Shown: positions 57,192 through 64,000 of the stretch, one piece after another
Layout: every line of letters starts with the position of its first letter
Position numbering within the stretch: position 1 is the first letter of the stretch
DNA from: Thiogranum sp.
Lineage (GTDB): Bacteria; Pseudomonadota; Gammaproteobacteria; DSM-19610
Reading direction: 5' to 3'
DNA: 64,000 nucleotides
Assembly: GCA_024102665.1 (NCBI GenBank)
Contig: JAGFJP010000163.1
Span: 40,574-104,573, forward strand
The notes under the pieces: model-generated
Told to the model about the DNA's origin: nothing
Databases searched by the model: none
The model's input: the letters and a program-made list of their open reading frames with translations, nothing else
Translations under genes and position numbers: made by a program

Positions 57192-57527
57192 GTGGCCCGT
57201 CGCGGCGTGGCACGTCCTTTGCTGCTGGTCCGCAAAGTGAACTGCCGAAGATGCACAGGGATACGCAGCCTGCTGTTACTGCTTGCCGGGTCAGCGCCAG
57301 CTGTGATGAGCGCGGAGCAGGCAGTGGCGTCAGTGGACAGCTACGGTTTTGTCCCTTTTGGCGTCATCGACAGCGACAACAATGGTTACGTGAGTCGTGT
57401 CGAAGCCCGATCGCTGGCAGGCGTCGAAGAGGTTTTCAGCGCTGCCGACGCCAATGGCGATGGCCTGCTCGATCGCGACGAGTACCGGCGCGTGCGACCG
57501 GGTCTCGAACTGCAGCAGGAACGCTGA
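57192..57527 (+). CDS. Secreted EF-hand protein
   Basis: 111 residues from GTG 57192; GTG 57237 (96 residues) gives a cleaner signal peptide (SLLLLLAGSAPAVMSA). Two EF-hand loops are visible: DSDNNGYVSRVE and DANGDGLLDRDE, both with acidic residues at calcium positions 1, 3, 5 and 12. Probably a small periplasmic calcium-binding protein. It stands between glrR and the tol operon with its own terminator. Function unknown. Confidence 0.8.
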   Translation: MARRGVARPLLLVRKVNCRRCTGIRSLLLLLAGSAPAVMSAEQAVASVDSYGFVPFGVIDSDNNGYVSRVEARSLAGVEEVFSAADANGDGLLDRDEYRRVRPGLELQQER

Positions 57528-57848
57528 TGAATGACAGGAGATGCGAACGCGAACCAGGCAATCGCATTTCGCAACGGACTCCCACCCATGGGATATTACG
57601 CGGCCGACCGGGCCGCGTCTTTTTGTGCGCGCCAGCAGCCTGCCCCGGTGATCAGCGCGTAGCGGGGCGAGCGCGGGATCGACGACGTTTTTTCGATCGT
57701 TCGAGGAAAACAGGGGCGGCTGTTTATCGTTGCCAATCCGGTTTGGTGCAAAGCGTGTCACGCACCGGTAAGCTATAGCGCCAACATGTTCCCCCTGCTT
57801 GTGCTCACCGCAAAGCCCGGTGGGAATTTCCGGACGGTGTTGCGGTCA
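57528..57848 (+). other. Intergenic region before ybgC
   Basis: Holds the terminator of the EF-hand gene (57598-57624). The tol-pal promoter should lie in the remaining 200 bases, but no convincing -35/-10 pair was found. The ybgC frame stays open back to 57786, giving a possible longer start. Confidence 0.5.
57598..57624 (+). terminator. Rho-independent terminator of the EF-hand gene
   Basis: ACGCGGCC and GGCCGCGT form an 8-bp stem with a 5-base loop, followed by C and five T. About 70 bases past the stop. Confidence 0.88.
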
Positions 57849-58274
57849 ATGCAGGAGGCGGGTTTGTCACAGTTTTACTGGCCGGTGCGCGTATATTACG
57901 AAGATACTGATTGCGGCGGCGTCGTGTACTACGCAAACTACCTGAAGTTCATGGAGCGCGCGCGCACAGAATGTCTGCGCGCCCGGGGTTTCGAACAGGA
58001 CCAATTGCGCGAGAGTCAGGGAATCTTGTTTACAGTGCATTCGGCCCAGGTGGATTTCAAACGGCCTGCCAGATTCAACGACCTGCTTGAGGTAACCGCG
58101 GAAATCGCCCGCCCGCGGCGCGCCAGCCTGACGTTTTTCCAGGAAATCCGCCGCGCCGGCGAAACCGACGTGCTTTGCAGCGGGCAGGTGCATATCGCCT
58201 GCGTCGACGCACAGTCCTTCAAACCGGCTCCCATCCCTGAAATTGTTCGTTCGGAGTTAACGAATGTCTGCTGA
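57849..58274 (+). CDS. ybgC: Tol-Pal-associated acyl-CoA thioesterase YbgC
   Basis: 141 residues from ATG 57849; the frame runs back to ATG 57786 but family members begin near the WPVRVYYEDTDCGGVVYYANY block. That block holds the catalytic Asp of hotdog thioesterases of the 4-hydroxybenzoyl-CoA type. Cytosolic; acts on short acyl-CoA or acyl-ACP at the membrane. First gene of the tol-pal operon, overlapping tolQ by 11 bases. Confidence 0.94.
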   Translation: MQEAGLSQFYWPVRVYYEDTDCGGVVYYANYLKFMERARTECLRARGFEQDQLRESQGILFTVHSAQVDFKRPARFNDLLEVTAEIARPRRASLTFFQEIRRAGETDVLCSGQVHIACVDAQSFKPAPIPEIVRSELTNVC

Positions 58275-58938
58275 TTTGTCCTTTTTTAGCCTGATAACCG
58301 GCGCCAGCCCGGTTGTGCAGCTGGTGATGCTGCTGCTGCTCGTGGTTTCGGTGCTGTCCTGGACCATGATATTCAGGAAGCGCAGCACGCTGGCCGGCGC
58401 GCAGGCTGCGGCGGATGAATTCGAAGACCGTTTCTGGTCGGGCGGCGACCTGTCGGCGCTGTATCATCAGGTCGCGCCATCCGGCGAAAATCTTCAGGGC
58501 ATGCCGAGTATCTTCGTTGCCGGTTTCAAGGAGTTCACCCGGCTGCGCAAAAAGACCGGCGTTGATCCCATGTCGGTGGTCGAAGGCGCGCAGCGTTCCA
58601 TGCGTGTCGCGCTGTCACGTGAAATCGATGATCTCGAAATTCACCTGTCGTTTCTCGCCACCGTGGGTTCTACCAGTCCCTATGTCGGCCTGTTCGGAAC
58701 GGTATGGGGCATCATGAACGCCTTCCGCGGCCTGAGTAACGTGCACCAGGCTACGCTGGCCATGGTGGCGCCGGGTATCGCCGAGGCGCTGATCGCGACG
58801 GCGATGGGCCTGTTCGCGGCGATTCCGGCGGTCATCGCGTACAACCGTTATTCCAACGAGGTCGAGCGCCTGGAAAACCGCTACGATAACTTCCTCGAAG
58901 AGTTCTCCAGCATCCTGCACCGTCAGGCGCACGACTGA
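58264..58938 (+). CDS. tolQ: Tol-Pal proton channel protein TolQ
   Basis: 224 residues of the TolQ/ExbB/MotA family with three membrane segments (about 10-32, 135-158, 170-192). The second and third contain VGLFGTVWGIMNAF and APGIAEALIATAMGLFAAIPAV, the conserved channel core. With TolR it uses the proton gradient to pull TolA and so drive outer-membrane constriction at division. Overlaps ybgC; tolR starts 2 bases after its stop. Confidence 0.98.
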   Translation: MSADLSFFSLITGASPVVQLVMLLLLVVSVLSWTMIFRKRSTLAGAQAAADEFEDRFWSGGDLSALYHQVAPSGENLQGMPSIFVAGFKEFTRLRKKTGVDPMSVVEGAQRSMRVALSREIDDLEIHLSFLATVGSTSPYVGLFGTVWGIMNAFRGLSNVHQATLAMVAPGIAEALIATAMGLFAAIPAVIAYNRYSNEVERLENRYDNFLEEFSSILHRQAHD

Positions 58939-58940
58939 CC

Positions 58941-59372
58941 ATGGCGAGACAACGTCAGCGCAAACGACCGATGTCCGAAATCAATGTGGTTCCCTACATC
59001 GATGTGATGCTGGTGATGCTGGTGATATTCATGATCACCGCGCCGTTGCTGAACCAGGGTGTCGACGTGGAGCTGCCCCAGGCCGATGCCGAACCGATGA
59101 GCGGAGACCAGCAGGATCCGCTGGTGCTGACCGTCGATGCCGAAGGACGGTACTTTCTCAATATCGGTGGAGACCCCGAACAGGCGATCGACGCCGAAAC
59201 GCTGGTTTTGCGGTCCGCGGCCGTGCTGCGCCGACGCCCCAAAATCACCGTGCTGGTGCGTGGCGATGCGCACGTCGACTATGGTCTGGTGGTGACGGCG
59301 ATGTCGCTGTTGCAGGACGCGGGGGCCTCGCGCGTGGGACTGATCACCGAACCCGTCAGGGAGGGTGGGTAA
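58941..59372 (+). CDS. tolR: Tol-Pal protein TolR
   Basis: 143 residues of the TolR/ExbD family: cytosolic start with PMSEINVVPYIDVMLVMLVIF, in which the Asp in the membrane helix is the proton carrier, and a periplasmic domain containing DVELPQADAEP and VLVRGDAHVDYG. The tolA frame opens directly after its stop. Confidence 0.97.
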   Translation: MARQRQRKRPMSEINVVPYIDVMLVMLVIFMITAPLLNQGVDVELPQADAEPMSGDQQDPLVLTVDAEGRYFLNIGGDPEQAIDAETLVLRSAAVLRRRPKITVLVRGDAHVDYGLVVTAMSLLQDAGASRVGLITEPVREGG

Positions 59373-60317
59373 ATTCGCGAACTGCTGCGATTTTTGCGCG
59401 AACATCCAAAGCCGTTCGTTTTTGCCGTGCTGGTGCACGCCGCGCTGCTGGCGGTGCTGGTGGTCAGCCTGGACTGGACGCCCGAGATAAAGCCGGGCGC
59501 GGCGCAAAAGCGGGCCCCGGTGCAGGCGATTGCGGTGGATGCGAGCAAGCTGGACAGCGAACTGCAGCGTCAGAAGCAGCTCGAGGAGCAAAAGCAGCGT
59601 GAAGCGCAGCAAAAGCTCGAGCGCATCGAAAAACAGGCGCAAGAAGCCGAACGCAAACGGCAACAGGAAGAACAACGGCTCATCAAGCTGAAACAGGAAA
59701 AGACGCAGGCCGAGCAGAAACGCAAGGAAGAGGAAGTCCGCAAGAAAGCCGAGGCCGAGCAGAAGCGCAAGCAAGAGGAGGCGCGCAAGCAGGCCGAGGC
59801 CGAGCAGAAGCGCAAGGCCGAGGAAGCACGCAAGCAGGCCGAGGCCGAGCAGAAACGCAAGGAAGAGGAGGCCCGCAAGAAAGCCGAGGCCGAGCAGAAA
59901 CGCAAGGAAGAGGAAGCGCGCAAGAAGGCGGAAGCCGAGCGCAAGCGTCAGGCCGAGCAGGAACTCCAGGCACGCCTGGCAGCCGAGCAGGAACGCGAAG
60001 CGGCGCAGCGGCAGAGCGCCATGCAGCAGATGGTTAACGAATATGTACTGTATATCAGGGATAAAGTGCAACGAAGCTGGATACAGCCGCCGGGCTCGGG
60101 CGCGGATCTGTCCTGTACCGTGGAAGTGCGACTGATTCCCAGTGGAGAGGTGATCGACGCGCAGATCGTCCGCAGCAGCGGCAATGCGGCGTTCGATCGG
60201 TCGGTGGAAGCCGCGGTGTTCAAGGCCTCGCCCTTGCCCGTGCCCACCGATCCCGATGTCATGGAGCGGTTTCGTTCCCTGCGATTTGAATTCAAACCTG
60301 GTAGTCCTTCAACATGA
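59373..60317 (+). CDS. tolA: Tol-Pal protein TolA (start codon uncertain, probably ATT)
   Basis: From ATT 59373 the protein is 314 residues. There is no ATG or GTG before the membrane helix; in-frame choices are ATT 59373, CTG 59382 or 59385, and TTG 59394. GGGAGG lies about 8 bases before ATT 59373, the best spacing. Layout: RELLRFLREHPKPFVF lead, membrane helix, long Lys/Glu/Ala coiled coil containing five 15-residue repeats, and a C-terminal TonB-like domain (YVLYIRDKVQRSWIQPP). The final GSPST and stop lie in the left arm of an inverted-repeat element. Confidence 0.9.
   Translation: MRELLRFLREHPKPFVFAVLVHAALLAVLVVSLDWTPEIKPGAAQKRAPVQAIAVDASKLDSELQRQKQLEEQKQREAQQKLERIEKQAQEAERKRQQEEQRLIKLKQEKTQAEQKRKEEEVRKKAEAEQKRKQEEARKQAEAEQKRKAEEARKQAEAEQKRKEEEARKKAEAEQKRKEEEARKKAEAERKRQAEQELQARLAAEQEREAAQRQSAMQQMVNEYVLYIRDKVQRSWIQPPGSGADLSCTVEVRLIPSGEVIDAQIVRSSGNAAFDRSVEAAVFKASPLPVPTDPDVMERFRSLRFEFKPGSPST
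59718..59942 (+). repeat. Five 45-bp tandem repeats inside tolA
   Basis: Five in-frame units of 15 residues with consensus KRKEEEARKKAEAEQ form part of the TolA domain II helix. The first and last two units are nearly identical at DNA level, so copy number may vary between strains. Confidence 0.93.
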
Positions 60318-60587
60318 TATTGACGAATTCAGAGCCCCCGAGCGGCGTCAGGGCAAGGCGCAGCTCGCAGGCAATGGCAGGCCCCTTGTCAAGCGCTGCA
60401 ACGCCGCACTGGCGTCGCTCGGGGGCTCCCTTCGGGCGAGGCGATAAGCGGCCATCTGCGGCGTTGCTTGCCCTTGAGGTAGAATGGCTACCCCGGCGGG
60501 CAAGCGCCTCGCCTAAGGCGCCTACTTTTGGTGCACCTGGCCGCTTCTCGTCTCGCTGAACCCGTCAATATCATGTTGAAGGACTAC
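60301..60587. repeat. 287-bp inverted-repeat element between tolA and tolB
   Basis: Ends are a 25-bp perfect inverted repeat (60301-60325 and 60563-60587), extended inward by TTCAG/CTGAA. Inside are more pairs: 60333-60347 with 60413-60427 (one mismatch), 60435-60443 with 60505-60513, 60446-60454 with 60538-60546, and AGGGCAAG with CTTGCCCT. No coding frame of note. The left arm holds the last tolA codons and stop; the right arm ends 9 bases before the tolB ATG. Confidence 0.85.
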
Positions 60588-60596
60588 TACATCCTT

Positions 60597-61892
60597 ATGA
60601 AAAAAATCTGGCTGGCTGTTTTTGCATTGTGTCTGTCGTTGCCCGGAATGCTGCACGCGGCGCTGACGATTGAGATCACCCAGGGCATGGAGGGTGCGGT
60701 GCCAGTTGCCGTGGTGCCGTTCGATTCCGGCGCCAACCGCTATGCGCCACCCGAGGATGTCGCGGCGATTATCGCTGCGGATCTGGCGCGCAGCGGTCGC
60801 TTCGCTCCGGCGGCGGAACAGGACCTGATAGCGCGTCCGTCCGACATCAGCCAGGTGCGTTTTCCTGACTGGCGAACGCTCGGCGTAGAGAGCCTGGTGA
60901 TCGGCAAGGTGGAGACCGTCGGCGCAGACCAGTACCGCATTCAGTTCCGTCTGTTCGATGTGTTCCGCGCACGCCAGATCGCCGGCTACAGTTTGCCGGC
61001 CAGCCGCGACCGGCTGCGCCATGTCGCGCATACCATCAGCGATATCATTTACGAAAAGCTGACCGGGCAGCCAGGCGCGTTCGCTACCCGTATAGCCTAC
61101 GTGATCTCCGACACCGTCAACGGTGCCAAACAACACCAGCTGCAACTCGCGGACAGCGACGGCTATAATCCGAAAACCCTGCTGACTTCACAGCAACCCC
61201 TGATGTCGCCGTCCTGGTCGCCCGATGGTCGCAAGCTGGCCTACGTGTCCTTCGAGGGGCGCCGCGCGTCGGTGTTCGTTCAGGAAATCGCCACCGGCAA
61301 GCGCGAGCAGATCGCCTCGTTTGACGGCATCAACGGCGCGCCGTCCTGGTCGCCGGACGGACGCGCCATGGCCGTGACCTTGTCGCGCGACGGCAACCCG
61401 GAGATCTACCGTCTGAATCTGGCCGACAAAAAACTGCAGCGTCTGACTTCGTCGCCGGCCATCGATACCGAACCGGTGTGGTCGCCGGATGGCAGACACA
61501 TCGTATTCACGTCGGATCGCGGCGGCAGCCCGCAGCTGTACCGCATGTCATCCCAGGGCGGGCAGGCCAAACGCCTGACCTTTGAAGGCAGTTATAATGC
61601 CAGCGCCGACTATGCGCCCGACGGCCGCAGCCTGGCGCTGGTGCACGGGGAAGGTGGCCGGTATCGTATCGCCACCCTGGACCTGGAAGGGGGATTGCTG
61701 CGCATAGTCAGCGATGGCCGCCTGGACGAATCGCCGAGCTTTGCGCCCAACGGCAGTATGATTATCTATGCGACCGAAAGCGGGCGCCGCGGTGTGCTGG
61801 CGGCGGTGTCGAGTGACGGACGCTTCCGTCAACAGTTCAGTCTCAGCAAAGGAGATGTGCGGGAGCCGGTATGGGCACCCGGGGAAAAATAG
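60597..61892 (+). CDS. tolB: Tol-Pal translocation protein TolB
   Basis: 431 residues from ATG 60597, which opens a normal signal peptide ([20 protein letters not shown]); the frame from 60528 reads the repeat element. N-terminal domain (22-160) and a six-bladed propeller with repeated SPDG motifs ([41 protein letters not shown]). Periplasmic partner of Pal and TolA. The element upstream separates it from tolA. Confidence 0.97.
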   Translation: MKKIWLAVFALCLSLPGMLHAALTIEITQGMEGAVPVAVVPFDSGANRYAPPEDVAAIIAADLARSGRFAPAAEQDLIARPSDISQVRFPDWRTLGVESLVIGKVETVGADQYRIQFRLFDVFRARQIAGYSLPASRDRLRHVAHTISDIIYEKLTGQPGAFATRIAYVISDTVNGAKQHQLQLADSDGYNPKTLLTSQQPLMSPSWSPDGRKLAYVSFEGRRASVFVQEIATGKREQIASFDGINGAPSWSPDGRAMAVTLSRDGNPEIYRLNLADKKLQRLTSSPAIDTEPVWSPDGRHIVFTSDRGGSPQLYRMSSQGGQAKRLTFEGSYNASADYAPDGRSLALVHGEGGRYRIATLDLEGGLLRIVSDGRLDESPSFAPNGSMIIYATESGRRGVLAAVSSDGRFRQQFSLSKGDVREPVWAPGEK

Positions 61893-61958
61893 GTCTGGTA
61901 CGGGTTAAACATTCAACAAACGATCTTTATATAAATTTTTCATAAAAGGAGCGGAACA

Positions 61959-62492
61959 ATGAATATGGTGAAAGTGATGGCGGTTGCCCTGGCAATCGGA
62001 TGGTTGGCGGGCTGTAGCTCTACCGGCGGAAGCAAGGATGGGGATGTTGCGGTCGAGGATCGCGGTACGGCGGCCGGTGAAGGCGCTGTTACGACAACCG
62101 GTGTGGGCGCCTATGGCGATCTCAGCCTGGAATCACTGAACGATCCCAACAGCCCCCTTTCGCAGCGCGTCATTTATTTTGCGTTCGACAGTAGCGAGGT
62201 TGCGGAACAGGATCGTGAACTGGTCGCGGCACATGCGGCGGTGCTTGCCGCCAATCCGCAGGTGACGGTTACCATTGAAGGCCACGGTGACGAACGCGGT
62301 TCCCGCGAATACAACGTCGGGCTGGGGGATCGCCGCGCGCAGGCCGTGCGCCGTATGCTGGAATTCCAGGGCGTCTCGCCTGCGCAGATCAGCACCGTAA
62401 GCTACGGCGAGGAAAAGCCGGCAGTTGAGGGCCACGATGAATCGGCCTGGAGCCTGAACCGGCGCGTGGAGCTGGTCTATGGCGGCTACTAG
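61959..62492 (+). CDS. pal: Peptidoglycan-associated lipoprotein Pal
   Basis: 177 residues; lipoprotein signal with lipobox WLAGC at residue 19, a flexible Gly/Thr-rich stretch, then an OmpA-like peptidoglycan-binding domain (IYFAFDSSEV, IEGHGDERGSREYN, LNRRVELVY). It anchors the outer membrane to the wall and cycles with TolB and TolA. AAAGGAG precedes the ATG. Overlaps cpoB by 14 bases. Confidence 0.98.
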   Translation: MNMVKVMAVALAIGWLAGCSSTGGSKDGDVAVEDRGTAAGEGAVTTTGVGAYGDLSLESLNDPNSPLSQRVIYFAFDSSEVAEQDRELVAAHAAVLAANPQVTVTIEGHGDERGSREYNVGLGDRRAQAVRRMLEFQGVSPAQISTVSYGEEKPAVEGHDESAWSLNRRVELVYGGY

Positions 62493-63297
62493 GGTCGCAA
62501 TCGGGATGCTGTGCCTGATGGCCGTCGGCGCGAATGCGCCGGCGGCCAGCAAGGCCGAGCTGGAAGAGCGCATCGTGCAGCTCGAGCGCAAGCTCGACAG
62601 CCGCGGGCTGGTGGATCTGATGACGCAGATGCAGACGATACAGCGGGATATGCAGCAACTGCGCGGCAACATCGAAGTCCAGACTCATGAGCTGGAAAAT
62701 CTGCAGAAGCGCCAGCGCGACCTGTATCTGGATATCGACAGGCGCCTGCACCGCCTGGAAGCCGGTGGCGTCGCGGGAGCTGATGGCGACAGCGCGGTAA
62801 TGCCATCGCCTGATCTGCAAGGCTCCGCCCAGGTACCTGCGCCGGTGATGCCCGCTGATCCCGCGGGGTCTGCCAGCGCTGCGGCGGCGCCGGTGGCATC
62901 ATTGAATCCGGCCGCTGAACGCAGGGAATACGATGCGGCCCTCGAGATCCTCAAGGAAGGCCGTTACAGCGAAGCATCGGGCGCGTTCGAAACTTTCCTC
63001 AAGCGGTATCCCCAAAGCAGCTATGCCGACAACGCCCAGTACTGGCTGGGTGAAGTCTTCTACGTGACACGCGAGTTCCAGCGGGCGCTGGGTGAATTCG
63101 AAAAAGTCTTGAAAGACTACCCCGACAGCACCAAGAAAGCGGATGCGCGGCTCAAAATCGGCTACATCCGCTATGAACTCAAGGACTGGGCCGCTGCGCG
63201 CGACTCGCTTTCGCGAGTGGTGCAGGAGCATCCAGGAACCACTACGGCGCGCCTGGCCCAGGAAAGGCTGGATCGCATGCAGCGCGAAGGGCATTAG
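62479..63297 (+). CDS. cpoB: Cell division coordinator CpoB (YbgF)
   Basis: 272 residues: signal peptide to about 22 (GANAPAA), a trimerising coiled coil at 25-95 (ELEERIVQLERKLDSRG), a Pro/Ala linker, then TPR repeats (YDAALEILKEGRYSEASGAF, YADNAQYWLGEVFY). It couples Tol-Pal constriction to PBP1B activity in E. coli. Last of the tol-pal genes; queE follows after 74 bases. Confidence 0.96.
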   Translation: MAATRVAIGMLCLMAVGANAPAASKAELEERIVQLERKLDSRGLVDLMTQMQTIQRDMQQLRGNIEVQTHELENLQKRQRDLYLDIDRRLHRLEAGGVAGADGDSAVMPSPDLQGSAQVPAPVMPADPAGSASAAAAPVASLNPAAERREYDAALEILKEGRYSEASGAFETFLKRYPQSSYADNAQYWLGEVFYVTREFQRALGEFEKVLKDYPDSTKKADARLKIGYIRYELKDWAAARDSLSRVVQEHPGTTTARLAQERLDRMQREGH

Positions 63298-63371
63298 TCT
63301 CGCGACAATCCGCGCCGGGAAATGCGCGGTCGCGGCATCTCCGGGGCCGCGAATGGTGCTAAAATCGCCGC

Positions 63372-64000
63372 ATGGAAACCGTGCTCCGCGCGGCGCCGCG
63401 AGCTGTTCCCGAGCGCCTGCGCATCAGTGAAATCTTTTTCTCCCTGCAGGGTGAGTCCACCACCGTGGGTTTGCCTACCGTGTTCGTGCGGCTCACCGGC
63501 TGCCCGCTGCGTTGCCGTTACTGCGACACCGAGTATGCGTTCCGCGGCGGCGAAATCATGGAAATCAACAGCATCGTCGCGCAGGTGGCGGCTTACCACG
63601 CGCGTCATGTGACGGTCACCGGCGGCGAGCCGCTGGCCCAGCCCGGCTGCATTACGCTGCTCACGCGCCTGTGCGACGCCGGCTACCAGGTATCGCTGGA
63701 AACCAGCGGCGCGCTGGATGTCAGCCAGGTCGATACGCGGGTCATGAAAGTGCTGGACCTGAAGACGCCCGGTTCCGGCGAGCTAAACAGGAATCTGTAC
63801 CAGAATCTCGAGCATCTGGCGCCGCGCGACCAGGTCAAGTTTGTCATCTGCGACCGCGCCGACTACCTGTGGGCGCGCGAAACCATGAACCGCTACCGAC
63901 TGGTGGAACGCTGTGAAATCCTGTTCTCGCCGAGTTTCGGTCAGCAGGACGCAACACAGCTGGCCGAGTGGATTCTCGAGGACCGCCTGCCGGTGCGCTT
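63372..64000 (+). CDS. queE: 7-carboxy-7-deazaguanine synthase QueE (partial)
   Basis: At least 209 residues from ATG 63372 with no stop before the window ends; only the last few residues are missing by family length. Radical SAM cluster motif CPLRCRYC (the Cx3Cx2C form), FFSLQGES, and GGEPLAQ. It makes the deazaguanine core for queuosine. Its place after cpoB is common in gammaproteobacteria; queC often follows. Confidence 0.96.
   Translation, partial: METVLRAAPRAVPERLRISEIFFSLQGESTTVGLPTVFVRLTGCPLRCRYCDTEYAFRGGEIMEINSIVAQVAAYHARHVTVTGGEPLAQPGCITLLTRLCDAGYQVSLETSGALDVSQVDTRVMKVLDLKTPGSGELNRNLYQNLEHLAPRDQVKFVICDRADYLWARETMNRYRLVERCEILFSPSFGQQDATQLAEWILEDRLPVR

Noticed and set aside
59718..59942. 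CRISPR-like direct repeats
   Set aside because: They are in-frame coding repeats of TolA without unique spacers.
60314..60559. 81-codon frame in the tolA-tolB element
   Set aside because: It reads through the inverted-repeat element and has random-like Arg/Ser/Ala content.

Overview
The window is a high-GC stretch of chromosome from a gammaproteobacterium, most like the free-living Chromatiales/Ectothiorhodospiraceae group. The evidence is gene order: the end of the dcw cluster (ddl-ftsQ-ftsA-ftsZ-lpxC), secA with its M23 neighbour, the type IV pilus block with coaE-zapD-yacG, and the aspS-nudB-yebC-ruv...tol-pal-queE block. A DsrC/TusE-family protein hints at sulfur metabolism, but the sequence alone does not fix the species. 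No rRNA, tRNA, CRISPR array, transposase or phage gene was seen. Almost all of the sequence is coding, and both ends cut through genes (ddl and queE).

Layout. 1-9115: peptidoglycan precursor, division and envelope genes (ddl, ftsQAZ, lpxC), dciA on the other strand, an M23 peptidase and secA. 9243-11879: argJ, a Nudix/ThiE-like fusion mutT and a small lipoprotein. 11904-21823 (minus strand): yacG, zapD, coaE, pilD, pilC, pilB, pilA, pilR, pilS and a small PP0621-like protein; a near-consensus sigma-54 site lies upstream of pilA, next to its likely activator PilR. 21990-30618: sucCD, nadE, glnB, bamD (minus), rluD, pgeF, a ZIP transporter, a GcvR-like ACT protein and def. 30722-37075: clpB with a sigma-32-type promoter, an outer-membrane beta-barrel protein, and a motA-motB-PilZ group. 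37179-46879: an Atm1-type ABC exporter (minus), fmdB-like, aspS, nudB, yebC, ruvC, ruvA, then fghA-adhC on the minus strand, then ruvB.

46899-57527 is the accessory part. Between ruvB and the tol genes, which often lie close together in related bacteria, sit a compact glpK-GDPD-glpD operon (minus), a HIT protein, an SLC13 permease with RCK domains (minus), a DsrC-family protein lacking the C-terminal cysteine, a GlrK-QseG-GlrR-type two-component set, and an EF-hand protein. 57849-64000 is ybgC-tolQ-tolR-tolA-tolB-pal-cpoB-queE.

Non-coding structure of interest: a dispersed palindromic repeat (about 85 bp, ends GTCATTGCGAG/CTCGCAATGAC) at 9146, 29503 and 37083; a half copy at 50758 split by an exact 55-bp tandem duplication; and a 287-bp element with 25-bp perfect inverted ends between tolA and tolB, whose left arm supplies the tolA stop codon. 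The tolA gene has no ATG or GTG start at the expected place. No wholly new multi-gene system was found; the best leads are these repeats, the DsrC-like protein, the altered kinase in the glp operon and the PilZ protein next to motAB.
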